Made by a program: the position numbers and the translations under genes. Shown one piece after another: positions 49,149 to 59,011 of a stretch of 64,000 bases of DNA. Origin of the DNA: Pseudonocardia sp. C8 (lineage in GTDB: Bacteria; Actinomycetota; Actinomycetes; Mycobacteriales; Pseudonocardiaceae); contig NZ_JACMTR010000002.1 in assembly GCF_014267175.1 (NCBI RefSeq), positions 3,187,501-3,251,500 on the forward strand. Direction: 5' to 3'. Each line of letters opens with the position of its first letter. The stretch's first letter is position 1. The notes beneath the pieces are model-generated. The model did not search any database. It was not told the origin of the DNA and worked only from the letters and a program-made list of their open reading frames with translations.

Positions 49149-52100
49149 CTAGTCCTCCAGGCCGGCGGCGCGCCGGCGGTCGGCGAGGTAGGTGACGAGG
49201 GCGGGCCCGCGCGGCCGCCGCCCGGGGCGGATGTCGCAGGTCGCGGCCTTCGTCTCCATGATGTGCACGTTCGGGTCGAGGGCGACCGACAGGAGCTCGT
49301 TGGCCGCGTCCCCGGTGGACAGGCCGTTCTCGCCCCAGTGCCACGGCACCCCGATCTGGTGGATCACCCGGGTTCCCCCGTTGCCGTCGGCCACCCGCAG
49401 CGGCGTCGCACGCTCGGTGACCACCACCCGGCCCTCCACCGCGGACCGTGCCGTGACCACGTGCGCCCAGTCGTTGTCGGTGAGGCCGCGCTCGGCGGCG
49501 AGCTGGGGCGAGACCTCCAGGAACATCTCCGGGAACAGCTCGTTGAGGTGCGGCGTCCACCGGCTCATCCCGCCCGCGGTGTGGTGCTCGGTGACCCGGA
49601 ACGTGGTGAACACGTACGGGAAGTGATCACCGGGTGGGTTGTAGATGTTCTCCGGGCCGGGGAACTGCTGGCGGGCCGGGTTCGCCCGCTGCGCGGGATA
49701 CAGCACGTTCGGCACCGGTGACTCCTGCGGCTCGTAGTGCGTGGGCATCGGCCCGTCGAGCAGCCCCGCCGGCGCGTACAGCCAGGCCCGGCCGTCGCCC
49801 TGCATGACGAACGGCTCGTTCCCGGCGATCGAGTCCGCGCCCTGCTCCTCGGACTCCGGCACGTAGCCCGGGGCGGTGGTCGCCGGGAAGTCGGGGACGT
49901 CGTCGCCGGTCCAGCGCTCGCCGTCCCACCAGACGAGCTTCTTCCGCTCGCTCCACGGGTTGCCGTCCGGGTCCGCGGAGGCACGGTTGTAGAGCACCCG
50001 GCGGTTCGCCGGCCAGGCCCAGCCCCACTCGTGGGCCAGCAGGTCCTGCTCGCGGCCGGGCCGGCGGCGCATGCTCTGGTTGACGCCGTCGGCGTAGACG
50101 CCGGTGTAGATCCAGCAACCGGCCGCGGTCGAGCCGTCGGCCTTCATCGCCGTGTACGCCGGCAGCAGCGTCCCGTCCGCGTCCCAGCCGTTGATCTCGC
50201 GCAGCACCGCGTCGGCGCTCGGCTCGGCGATCCCGGTGGGCCCGACCTCGACCGGGTAGTCCCAGGTCAGGTCCTGCAACGGGCGGTCGCGCGGGTCGGT
50301 GGACCCCGCGACGCGCTCCTTCAGCCGCCGGCCCAGCTCGTAGTAGAACCACAGGTCGCTGCGGCAGTCCCCGGGCGGCTCGACGGCCTTGTGGTGCCAC
50401 TGCAGCAGCCGCTGGGTGTTGGTGAACGTGCCGTCCTTCTCGGTGTGGTTCGCCGCGGGCAGGAAGAACACCTCGGTGCCGATGTCGGAGGTGCGGAGCT
50501 CCCCCGTCTCGATCTCCGGGCCGTCCTTCCAGAACGTCGCCGTCTCGATCATGTTGAGGTCCCGGACGACCAGCCACTCGAGGCCCGCGAGCCCGAGCCG
50601 CTGCTGGCGCGAGTTCGCGGTGCCGACCGCCGGGTTCTCCCCGATCACGAAGTACCCCGGCACCTCGCCGCGGGCCTGGGCCATCACCGTCGGGAACGTC
50701 GAGTGGTCCCCGGTGAGCCGCGGCAGGTGGTCGAAGCAGAACTCGTTCTCGCGGGTGGCCGCATCACCGAACCAGGCCTTGAGCAGGCTCACCAGGTAGG
50801 TGTCCATGTGGGCCCAGTAGCCCTTGCGACCCGAGTTGTGCTCGACGAACGTGTCGATGTCCTGCTCGCGGTGCGCGTGCGGCATCGGGATGTAGCCGGG
50901 CAGCAGGTCGAACAGCGTCGGGATGTCGGTGGAGCCCTGGATGGACGCGTGCCCGCGCAGCGCGAGGATCCCGCCGCCCGGCCGGCCGACGTTGCCCAGC
51001 AGCGCCTGCAGCACCGATGCCGCCCGGATGTACTGGACGCCGACGGTGTGGTGGGTCCAGCCGACCGCGTAGCAGAACGCGGCGGTCCGGTCCCGGCCCG
51101 AGTTCGACGTCAGCGCCTCGGCGACCCGGGCGAACGTGGCCCGGTCGATGCCGCACACCTGCTCGACCAGCTCGGGGGTGTAGCGGGCGTAGTGCCGCTT
51201 GAGCACCTGGAACACGCACCGCGGATGCTGCAGCGTGTCGTCCCGGGTGGGGGTGCCGGCGAACGGCGCGCCGCCGGACCCGGAGATCTCGGCGCGCTCG
51301 TGCTGCTGTATCGCGCTCCGCTCGTCACGGAAGCCGGCCGACGCCTCGATCTCGGCGGAGTCGTACTGCCAGGTGACGACGTCGTAGCGGCCGGTCTCCG
51401 GGTCGTAGCCGGAGAACAGCCCGGCCAGCTCCTCGGTGTCCCGGAACTCCTCGGAGACGAGCATCGGGGCGTTCGTGTACGCGCGGACGAACTCGTCGAA
51501 CCACAGGTCGTTCTCCAGCACGTACCGGATCAGCCCGCCGAGGAACGCGATGTCGCTGCCCGCCCGGATCGGGACGTGCAGGTCCGCCACCGCCGAGGTC
51601 CGGGTGAACCGCGGGTCGACGTGGATCACCGTCGCGCCCCGCCGCTTCGCCTCCATCACCCACTGGAAGCCCACCGGGTGGGCCTCGGCCATGTTCGAGC
51701 CCTGGATCACGATGCAGTCGGAGTTGACCAGGTCCTGCTGGTAGTTGGTCGCGCCGCCACGACCGAAGGAGGCTCCCAGACCGGGAACCGTGGAGGAGTG
51801 TCAAATGCGGGCCTGGTTCTCCACCTGCACCGCGCCCATCGCGGTGTAGAGCTTCTTCATGAGGTAGTTCTCCTCGTTGTCGAGGGTCGCTCCTCCGAGG
51901 CTCGCGATGCCCATGGTGCGGTGCAGGTGCCGCCCGAGATCGTCGACGTCCTCCCAGGTCCGCCTGCGGGTCTCCAGCACCCGGTCGGTGATCATCTCCA
52001 GCGCGGTGTCGAGGTCGAGGTCCTCCCACTCGGTGCCGTACGGCCGCCGGTACCGGACCCGGGCCGGCCGCTGCGGGGAGGTGACCAGCGACAGCGTCGA

Positions 52101-52370
52101 CGAGCCCTTCGGGCACAGCCGCCCGCGGCTGATCGGCGAGTCCGGATCGCCCTCGACGTGGGTGACCCGGCCGTTCTCGGTGTAGACGTTCTGGCCGCAC
52201 CCGACCGCGCAGAACGGGCAGACCGACTTCGTGACGCCGTCGGCCAGCGCGGTGCGGGCGATCTTCCGGTCGGTGCCCGGCGACCGGGCCGCCGCCCCCC
52301 GCCCGAGCGGGTCCTGCCCGGTCAGCTGGCGGGCGGCCGGCCATGACTGCAACCACTCACGCATCCCCAC
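49149..52370 (-). CDS. fdhA: Formate dehydrogenase catalytic (alpha) subunit, selenocysteine-containing
   Basis: This 1073-residue molybdo/tungsto enzyme is read through an in-frame TGA at 51801-51803 (residue 190). The context ENQARI-U-HSSTVPGLGASFGRGG matches the Sec-His pair of FdhF/FdnG enzymes. The [4Fe-4S] motif CPFCAVGCGQ...RLCPKG is at residues about 50-92. Molybdopterin-binding segments follow (QGSNMAEAHPVGFQW; ...HVVTARSAVEGRVVVTE). No Tat signal is seen, so it faces the cytoplasm. The start is GTG 52370, or ATG 52364. An annotation that treats TGA as a stop would split it into two ORFs. Confidence 0.9.
51771..51803 (-). promoter_or_regulatory. Bacterial SECIS element following the Sec codon
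   Basis: On the minus strand the UGA (51803-51801) is followed after 11 nt by a 7-bp stem GGTTCCC/GGGAGCC (51789-51771) closed by a GGTCT loop. The 11-nt distance and the GGUCU apical loop are the same as in the E. coli fdhF element recognised by SelB. This supports insertion of selenocysteine rather than termination. Confidence 0.85.
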
Positions 52371-52501
52371 GAGGGCAGCGTTCCCGGCACACCGGAGTCC
52401 AAACGGGATGCCCCGCGGACCGCCGGCCGGGCGTGCTCGCCCGTCCCGCGCGCCCCGGGCAGGATGAGGGGAACGACCCGACCCGAGGAGCGCGACCGGA
52501 C

Positions 52502-53731
52502 GTGACGACAGGACCGCGGCAGAGACCCGACCGCCCGCTGGACGGCCTGCGGGTCGTCGAATGCGCCAGCTTCGTCGCCGGACCCACCGGCGGCATGACC
52601 CTCGCCCAGCTCGGCGCCTCGGTCATCCGGATCGACCCGATCGGCGGCGGCCCCGACCACGGACGCTGGCCCGCCGCCGGGCACGGCACCGGTCCGTCCT
52701 ACTACTGGGCCTCGCTCAACCAGGGCAAGCGCTCGATCACCGTCGACATGCGCTCCGATCAGGGCCGCGAGCTCGTCCTCGCCCTGGCCACCGCGCCCGG
52801 CACCGACCGCGGCATCCTCGTCGACAACGTCGTCGGCCGCCGCTGGATGGCCAACGACGCCCTCGTCGCCCGCCGCCCGGACCTGATCCACGTCCGCGTC
52901 CAGGGCTACCCCGACGGCCGGCCCGCCGTCGACTACACCGTCAACGCCGAGGTCGGCATCCCGCAGATCACCGGCAGCGAGGAGGGTGGCGCCCCGGTCA
53001 ACCACGTGCTGCCCGCCTGGGACCTGGTCACCGGGCTCACCGTCTCCACCACCGTGCTGGCCGCCCTGCACCAGCGCACCCGCACCGGGGCCGGCGTCTA
53101 CTCCGAGATCGCCCTCGCCGACGTCGCCCTGGCCGGTGTCGCCAACCTCGGCTGGCTCTCCGAGGCCGCCGAAGCCGGCCACGACCGCCCCCGCCACGGC
53201 AACCACGTCTACGGCAGCTTCGGCACCGACTTCGCCTGCTCCGACGGCCACCGCGTCATGGTCGTCGCCCTCACCCCCGGCCAGTGGACCGCGCTGGTCA
53301 CCGTCACCGGCACCGACGCCGTGTTCACCGCCCTCGAGAAGGCCCTCGACGCCGACCTCACCGACGAGACCGAGCGCTACCGGCTGCGCGACACCATCGC
53401 CGCCGTCCTCAAACCCTGGTTCCTCGCCCGCGACTCGGTCACCGTCGAGTCCGAGCTCAACCGCGCCCGCGTGCTGTGGGGCCAGTACCAGCCCATGACC
53501 CACGTCGTCGACCGGCACCGGGCCGGCACCCACCCCGTACTCGCCGACCATCCCCTGCCCGGCGGTCCCACCGCGATCACCGCCCGCACCCCGATCCGCT
53601 GGAACGGCGAGCACGGCGACCCCGGCGCCGCACCGCAGCTGGGCCGCGAGACCGACCAGATCCTCGCCGACGAGCTCGGCCTGTCCGCCACCGAGATCGG
53701 CGCGCTGCACGACCGCGGCGTCGTCGCCTGA
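52502..53731 (+). CDS. Family III CoA-transferase, 2-methylfumaryl-CoA isomerase (Mct)-like
   Basis: This is a 409-residue CaiB/BaiF protein. It resembles Chloroflexus Mct, which moves CoA from C1 to C4 of mesaconyl-CoA: VVECASFVAGPTGGMTLAQLGASVIRIDPIGGG, VDYTVNAEVGIPQITG, NHVLPAWDLVTGL, RPRHGNHVYGSFGTDF, HRVMVVALTPGQWTAL. GTG 52502 is the start. It is divergent from fdhA across 131 bp. With the hydratase and lyase 10 kb away it could complete a mesaconyl-CoA to citramalyl-CoA route. The assignment rests on remembered motif similarity. Confidence 0.72.
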   Translation: MTTGPRQRPDRPLDGLRVVECASFVAGPTGGMTLAQLGASVIRIDPIGGGPDHGRWPAAGHGTGPSYYWASLNQGKRSITVDMRSDQGRELVLALATAPGTDRGILVDNVVGRRWMANDALVARRPDLIHVRVQGYPDGRPAVDYTVNAEVGIPQITGSEEGGAPVNHVLPAWDLVTGLTVSTTVLAALHQRTRTGAGVYSEIALADVALAGVANLGWLSEAAEAGHDRPRHGNHVYGSFGTDFACSDGHRVMVVALTPGQWTALVTVTGTDAVFTALEKALDADLTDETERYRLRDTIAAVLKPWFLARDSVTVESELNRARVLWGQYQPMTHVVDRHRAGTHPVLADHPLPGGPTAITARTPIRWNGEHGDPGAAPQLGRETDQILADELGLSATEIGALHDRGVVA

Positions 53732-53750
53732 GCCGGTCGACCGCCGGAGG

Positions 53751-54209
53751 TCAGCCGTGCGGGTGTCCGGGGTCGATCCAGGGCACGTGCTCCGGTTCCG
53801 GGACGCCGTCGATGTCGAGGTTCACCACGACCGGTTCCTGGCCGGAGCGGGTCAGCACGCATTCGAGGGGCTCGTCGTCGAGCGCGTTGATCTCCTGGTG
53901 CGGCACGTAGGGCGGCACGAAGATGAACCCGCCCGGCCCGGCCTCGGCGGTGAACTCCAGGTTCTCGCCCCACCGCATCCTGGCCCGGCCGCGGACCACG
54001 TAGATCACGCTCTCCAGCTCGCCGTGGTGGTGGGCACCGGTGCGGGCGCCGGGGTGGATCGTGACGGTCCCGGCCCACAGCTTCCGTGCACCGGCCCGGT
54101 GGTGGGTGACCGCGGCGGCCCGGTGCATGCCGGGGGTCTGCGGGGTGTTCGTGTCGAGGGCGTCGCCCGGGATGACGCGGACGCCGTCGTGGCGCCAGTC
54201 GGTGGCCAT
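53751..54209 (-). CDS. Cupin-domain protein
   Basis: This 152-residue single cupin has motif 1 HPGARTGAHHHGELESVIYVVRGRARMRWG (His-His-His/Glu metal ligands) and motif 2 GGFIFVPPYVPHQEINALDDEP. It ends ...WIDPGHPHG. It may be a small metal-dependent isomerase, dioxygenase or sensor. It is convergent with the Mct-like gene and divergent from the second CoA-transferase. Confidence 0.8.
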   Translation of the reverse strand: MATDWRHDGVRVIPGDALDTNTPQTPGMHRAAAVTHHRAGARKLWAGTVTIHPGARTGAHHHGELESVIYVVRGRARMRWGENLEFTAEAGPGGFIFVPPYVPHQEINALDDEPLECVLTRSGQEPVVVNLDIDGVPEPEHVPWIDPGHPHG

Positions 54210-54284
54210 GGCCCGACCTTCGCACATCGTCCCCGGATGGCCCACACTCGATGATCGGCACGCCGTGGAGCTGAGAGGACCGCC

Positions 54285-55469
54285 ATGACCACCGCAGCAC
54301 CGCCGCTGGACGGCATCACCGTCGTCAGCCTGGAGCAGGCGGTCGCCGCCCCGTTCGCCACCCGCCAGCTCGCCGACCTCGGCGCCCGCGTCATCAAGGT
54401 CGAGCGCCCGGACGGCGGCGACTTCGCCCGCGGCTACGACGAGGCCGTGCACGGCAACGCCAGCTACTTCGTGTGGCTCAACCGGGGCAAGGAGTCGCTG
54501 ACGCTGGACCTCAAGTCCGACGAGGGCGCGCGGATCCTCACCGACCTCCTCGAGGGCGCCGACGTGCTGGTGCAGAACCTCGGCCCGGGCGCCGCGGCCC
54601 GGCTCGGCCTCGACGCGGACACGCTCGCGCGGCACCACCCGAGGGTGATCCCCTGCTCGGTCACCGGCTGGGGTTCCACCGGGCCGTGGGCCGGCCGCAA
54701 GGCCTACGACCTGCTCGTCCAGTGCGAGGCCGGGCTGCTGTCGGTGACCGGCACCCCCGGCGAGATGGTCAAGGCCGGCATCTCGGTCGCCGACATCGCC
54801 GCCGGCATGTACGCCTACTCGGGCATCCTCGCCGCCCTGCTGCGCCGGGCCACCACCGGTGCGGTGTCCGCGGTCGAGGTGTCGCTGTTCGAGGCCCTCG
54901 CCGAGTGGATGGGCCACCCGGCCTACTACGCCACCTACTCCGGCACGACGCCACCGCGTTCCGGCGCCCGGCACGCCACCATCGCCCCGTACGGCCCGTT
55001 CGGCACCGCCGACGGCACGATCCTGCTGGTCGTGCAGAACGACCGCGAGTGGTGGCGGCTGTGCACCGACGTCCTCGGTGACGACGCGGTCGCCGACGAC
55101 CCCCGGTTCGTCACCAACTCCGACCGGGTCGCGCACCGCGACGAGCTCGAGAAGCTGATCTCGGCCCGGCTGGCCGCGCTCCCCACCACCGAGGCGGTGG
55201 ACCTGCTCGACGCCGCGGGGATCGCCAACGCCGGGATCAACGACGTCGCCGACCTGGCGACCCACCCGGTACTCGCCGAGCGTGGCCGCTGGCACGAGAT
55301 CGGCGTGCCGGGCGGGACGATGCGGGCGCTCCGCCCCCCGGCGGACCTCTCCGGTGTCGCACCGGTGATGGGTGACGTCCCCGCGCTGGGCGCCCACACC
55401 GACGCCATCCTGCACGAGCTGGGCCGCGGCCACCGGGTGGCCGAGCTGCGCGCCGCCGGGGTCGTATGA
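54285..55469 (+). CDS. Family III CoA-transferase (CaiB/BaiF)
   Basis: This is a 394-residue enzyme. The catalytic Asp is in KAYDLLVQCEAG, and CoA-binding segments include LADLGARVIKVERPDGGDFARGYD and NRGKESLTLDLKS. C-terminal IANAGINDVADLATHPVL is typical of the formyl/succinyl-CoA:dicarboxylate transferases. It could activate itaconate, mesaconate or citramalate, which is missing from the ich-ccl locus; this is inference. Its stop overlaps the MFS start (ATGA). Confidence 0.82.
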   Translation: MTTAAPPLDGITVVSLEQAVAAPFATRQLADLGARVIKVERPDGGDFARGYDEAVHGNASYFVWLNRGKESLTLDLKSDEGARILTDLLEGADVLVQNLGPGAAARLGLDADTLARHHPRVIPCSVTGWGSTGPWAGRKAYDLLVQCEAGLLSVTGTPGEMVKAGISVADIAAGMYAYSGILAALLRRATTGAVSAVEVSLFEALAEWMGHPAYYATYSGTTPPRSGARHATIAPYGPFGTADGTILLVVQNDREWWRLCTDVLGDDAVADDPRFVTNSDRVAHRDELEKLISARLAALPTTEAVDLLDAAGIANAGINDVADLATHPVLAERGRWHEIGVPGGTMRALRPPADLSGVAPVMGDVPALGAHTDAILHELGRGHRVAELRAAGVV

Positions 55470-56905
55470 CCGGCCTGCCCCTGGCGTCGGTGCCGGGGCG
55501 GTGGCTCGTCGTGGCCGCCGCGCTGGGGTCGGGCGTCGCGTTCCTCGACGGGTCCGTGGTCAACGTGGCCCTGCCGGCGATCGGCCGGGAGCTCGGGGGC
55601 GGGTTCAGCGTCCTGCAGTGGGTGCTCGACGGCTACCTGCTCACGTTGAGCGCGTTGCTGCTGCTCGGCGGGGCGCTCGGCGACCGGTACGGCCGGCGGC
55701 GGGTGTTCCTGGCCGGGCTGGTCCTGTTCACCGTCGCCTCGCTCGGGTGCGGGTTCGCCCCGTCCGGCCCGGTCCTGATCCTCACCCGGCTGGTGCAGGG
55801 AGTCGGCGGTGCGCTGCTGATCCCCGGCAGCCTCGCACTGATCGACTCGACGGTCCGGCGGGAGGACCGGGGACGCGCGATCGGCCGCTGGGCCGGGCTC
55901 AGCGGGGTCGCCGCCGCGCTGGGGCCGTTCGTCGGCGGCTGGCTGGTCGACACCGCCTCGTGGCGCTGGATCTTCCTGCTGAACGTGCCGCTGGCCGCCG
56001 TCGCGTTCGTCGTGACGGTGCGCCACGTGCCGGAGACCCGGGCCGGCGCGCCCGGACGCCTCGATCTCGCCGGGGCGGCCGCGGTCACGGCCGGTCTCGG
56101 CGGGGTGGTCTACGCGCTGATCGAGATCCCGGTGGCGGGCCTGACGGCCGTCACGGGTGGGGCGGCGGTGGCCGGTGTTCTCGCGCTGGCGGCGTTCCCG
56201 CTGGTCGAGCGGTACGCGAGCGCACCGCTGATCCCGCTGTCACTGTTCCGGTCCGCCCAGTTCACCGGCGCCAACCTGGTGACCCTCGCCGTGTACACCG
56301 GGCTCGGCGGTGCGCTGTTCCTGCTCGCCCTCCAGCTCCAGCAGTCGCTCGGGTACTCCGCGCTGGCCGCGGGCCTGGCGTTCCTGCCCTTCACCGTGAT
56401 CATGCTGCTGCTGTCCGGCCGGATCGGGGCGCTCGCCCAGCGGATCGGACCGCGGGCGCCGATGACCGTCGGGCCGGTCGTGGCCGGTACCGGGCTCGTC
56501 CTGCTGGTGCGGGCCGTGCCCGGCGCGAGCTACGCGGCCGGGGTGCTGCCCGGGCTCGTCGTGTTCGGCCTGGGGATGGCGATCACCGTGGCGCCGCTGA
56601 CCTCGACGGTGCTCGCCTCGGTCGCCGAGGAGCACGTCGGGGCCGCGTCGGGTGCCAACAATGCCGTCTCCCGGGTCGCCGGCCTGCTCGCGGTCGCCGT
56701 GCTGCCCCTGGCGGTCGGTCTCGAGGGTGGCGGGGACGCGCCGCTCGGTCCGGGCTTCGGCCGGGCCATGGTGGTCTCCGGGGTGCTGTGCATGCTCGGC
56801 GGGGTCGTCGGGTTCCTGACGGTGCGCCGGGGCACCGCCGTCCGGCCGCAGCTGCTGCCGGGGGTCCAGCATGCGTGCCAGGAACCGGGCACCCGCGCGC
56901 CGTAG
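55466..56905 (+). CDS. DHA2-type MFS transporter
   Basis: This 479-residue transporter has 14 helices: FLDGSVVNVALPAIGRELGG, GALGDRYGRRRVFLAG (motif A), RLVQGVGGALLIPGSLALI and GLSGVAAALGPFVGGWLVDTASWRWIFLLNVPLA (motif C region). It is translationally coupled to the CoA-transferase, so it may move the corresponding acid; drug export is the family default. Confidence 0.83.
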   Translation: MTGLPLASVPGRWLVVAAALGSGVAFLDGSVVNVALPAIGRELGGGFSVLQWVLDGYLLTLSALLLLGGALGDRYGRRRVFLAGLVLFTVASLGCGFAPSGPVLILTRLVQGVGGALLIPGSLALIDSTVRREDRGRAIGRWAGLSGVAAALGPFVGGWLVDTASWRWIFLLNVPLAAVAFVVTVRHVPETRAGAPGRLDLAGAAAVTAGLGGVVYALIEIPVAGLTAVTGGAAVAGVLALAAFPLVERYASAPLIPLSLFRSAQFTGANLVTLAVYTGLGGALFLLALQLQQSLGYSALAAGLAFLPFTVIMLLLSGRIGALAQRIGPRAPMTVGPVVAGTGLVLLVRAVPGASYAAGVLPGLVVFGLGMAITVAPLTSTVLASVAEEHVGAASGANNAVSRVAGLLAVAVLPLAVGLEGGGDAPLGPGFGRAMVVSGVLCMLGGVVGFLTVRRGTAVRPQLLPGVQHACQEPGTRAP

Positions 56906-56933
56906 CCCGCGGGCCGCACCCCGAACGCTCACG

Positions 56934-56987
56934 CAACCCGGCGCCGCTCACGCGATTCCACGAGCGTTCTCGAGTTCGGTGAGCGTT
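56934..56987. terminator. Structured region between convergent genes
   Basis: AACGCTCAC at 56934 is complementary to GTGAGCGTT ending at 56987, and an inner CGCTC/GAGCG pair (56945/56966) can nest inside. The word CGCTCACG and its complement occur twice each. Placed between the 3' ends of the MFS gene and the convergent beta-lactamase gene, it probably ends transcription on both strands. Confidence 0.5.
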
Positions 56988-57015
56988 TCGTGGGTGGGTG
57001 CGCAGTCGGGCGGGC

Positions 57016-58517
57016 TCACAGGAGCGGGAGCGCCAGCAGCGGGACCCCGGCGAGCAGCAGCGAGAACGCCGCGTTCACCCGCTGCCCGGCCGTCCCGGCC
57101 GGGGCGCCCCGCCACCGGCACGCGGCCTGCCCGGCACCGGCGCCGGTGAGCACGCAGCCGGCGAGCCACCACGGCAGCCGGGCCACGTCCGTCGCGTCCA
57201 CCGTCCAGGCGACGAACAGGAAGAACACCGCGGTGCCCGCCGCGGCGAGCAGCTCGGCCCGGCTCGCCCGCCGGGGCGTGCGGCGCCACCCGCCCCGGGC
57301 CGCGCCGAGCGTCGTCAGCCCGGCCAGGACCGGGAACGCGGTCGCGACCAGGACCGGGCCGAGCGCCGCGAACCCGCCCGAGGGCGTCTCCGCGGTGCGG
57401 GCCTCGAACGGCGACGGCACGCCGAGCAGCTCGGCCGCGACCCCGTCCACGCCGGCCTCGGAGTTGCCCAGCACGATCGCGGCCCGCCCGGTCGACGGCT
57501 CCACCAGGATGCTGGAGCGCATCCCGCCGGAGCCGCCGTTCTTCCAGATCAGTGTGTGCCCGCCGACCTCGAGGGTGTACCAGCCGTACCCGATCCGGCC
57601 GTAGTCGGACGGGTACCGCGGCACGGCGGCGGCCGCGACCGGCGATCCCGGGTCGGCGAGCGCACCGGTGTAGCGGACCAGGTCGGTGACGGTGGAGAAC
57701 ACCCCGGAGCCGGCGGGTGCGTTGGCCGCGCCGATCCACGGCTCCTGGACCCGGCCCGCGGTGTCGTGCCCGGCCGTCGCACCGGGCGGGGCGACGCCGT
57801 CCGGGATCGTCGTCGCGGTCATGCCGAGCGGCCCGGTGACGAGCTGCCGCACCAGCTCCTCGTAGGGCGTCCCGGCGCGCACCGCGAGCGCCTGGCCGAG
57901 CACCGCCGTGCCGAGGTTGGAGTACACGGTCTCGCCCCGCGGGCCGAGCGGGGCGGCGTCGGCGGCGGCGAACAGCTCCGCGACGCCGGGCTGCCACGGG
58001 GCCAGGCCGAACAGGTTGTTGCCCCAGATGCCCACCAGCATCCGCAGGCCACCGGGCTGGACCGGCAGCCCCGAGCGGTGCGACGCGAGCTCGGCCAGGG
58101 TCACGTCGCCGATCGGGCCCACTCCCGTCCCGGGACGACGTCCCGCAGCCGATCGCCGGCCCGGACCACGCCCCGCCGTTCGAGGCCGGCCAGGACCGCG
58201 CCGGTGACGGTCTTGGTCACCGAGCCGATCTCCATCGGGGTCGCCGCGGTGAGCGCGGTGCCCCGCCCGTCGTCCCCGACGGCGGCGGTCGTGACGGCAC
58301 CGCCCGCGACGAGGGCGGCGGCCAGCCCGTGCTGTCCCGGCCCGGCCACCGCCCGCAACCGTTCGGCGAGCGCGGGATCCCCGGTGCTCGACGGGCCCGG
58401 CGACACCGGGACCGGGGCGACCAGCCATCCCAGCAGGCCGCCGAGCACCGCCCCGGCCAGCACGGCGACGAGGACCCGGCGGGCGGTGCCGGCGTGCGCG
58501 GGCGGGGCGACGACCAC
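57016..58517 (-). pseudogene. Beta-lactamase-fold serine hydrolase with membrane tail, frameshifted
   Basis: A GTG at 58517 starts a frame with a membrane helix and the beta-lactamase SxxK motif (GSVTKTVTG) that stops at 58101. The rest of the domain (GDVTLAELASHRSGL, ETVYSNLGTAVLGQAL with YSN, GWYTLEVGGHTLIWKNGG with the HxG-like motif) continues in another frame to 57016 and ends in three or four helices. The break is at about 58115-58135, in G-runs. One missing base would restore a protein of about 500 residues. It may be a true pseudogene or a sequence error. Confidence 0.72.
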
Positions 58518-58526
58518 GTGCCTACG

Positions 58527-58937
58527 TTATTCCGTAATTACGTCATTCCGCAAGGCCGAGGTGATCTGGGAGAGCACGCACGCCCAGCCGCCCGCCCGGC
58601 GGACGAAGACGTCGCTCACCCACTCGTCGGCGTCGAACCGCCGGCCGCGGAAGTGCGCGGTGTTCGTCTGGCGGATCGTGAGGACGGCCGTGTCGCCGTA
58701 GCCGCGGACCCGGGCGTCGCCGACCCGGTCCATCGCCGAGTGGGTCAGCTCCCCGGAGCGGACCAGCGCGAGGAACTCCTCCCGGGTCGCCACACCGTTC
58801 TCGGAGACGATCACCCAGTCCTCGGACATGTACTCCCCGATCCGGGCCGCGTCATTCGAGACGATGGCGCGCGCCCAGCCGTCGGCGACGGCGACGAGCT
58901 CGGGCTCGAGCGCGGTGGATGTGCCTGCCTCGGTCAT
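58527..58937 (-). CDS. NTF2-like (SnoaL/DUF4440) protein
   Basis: This 136-residue protein has an N-terminal helix (VAVADGWARAIVSNDAARIGEYMSEDWVIVSENG) followed by a curved sheet with RGYGDTAVLTIRQTNTAHFRGRRF and WVSDVFVRRAGGWACVLSQIT. This fold binds small hydrophobic ligands or acts as an isomerase; no catalytic pair is evident. ATG 58937 has GAGGAGG upstream. It ends 9 bp before the broken hydrolase gene. Confidence 0.78.
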   Translation of the reverse strand: MTEAGTSTALEPELVAVADGWARAIVSNDAARIGEYMSEDWVIVSENGVATREEFLALVRSGELTHSAMDRVGDARVRGYGDTAVLTIRQTNTAHFRGRRFDADEWVSDVFVRRAGGWACVLSQITSALRNDVITE

Positions 58938-59011
58938 GGTGTCCTCCTCGGTGGAGCGGTCGGCTCACCGTAGGAAGGGACCGGCAGCAGTGTCTTGAAC
59001 GTTCGGGAAGC

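Noticed and set aside
51801..52370. Separate short formate dehydrogenase gene ending at 51801
   Set aside because: The TGA is in frame with the following catalytic domain, has the Sec-His context and is followed by a SECIS hairpin, so it is one gene.
58530..58541. Palindrome around CGTAATTACG as an operator
   Set aside because: It lies inside the coding end of the NTF2-like gene (codons for DVIT) and no second copy was found nearby.
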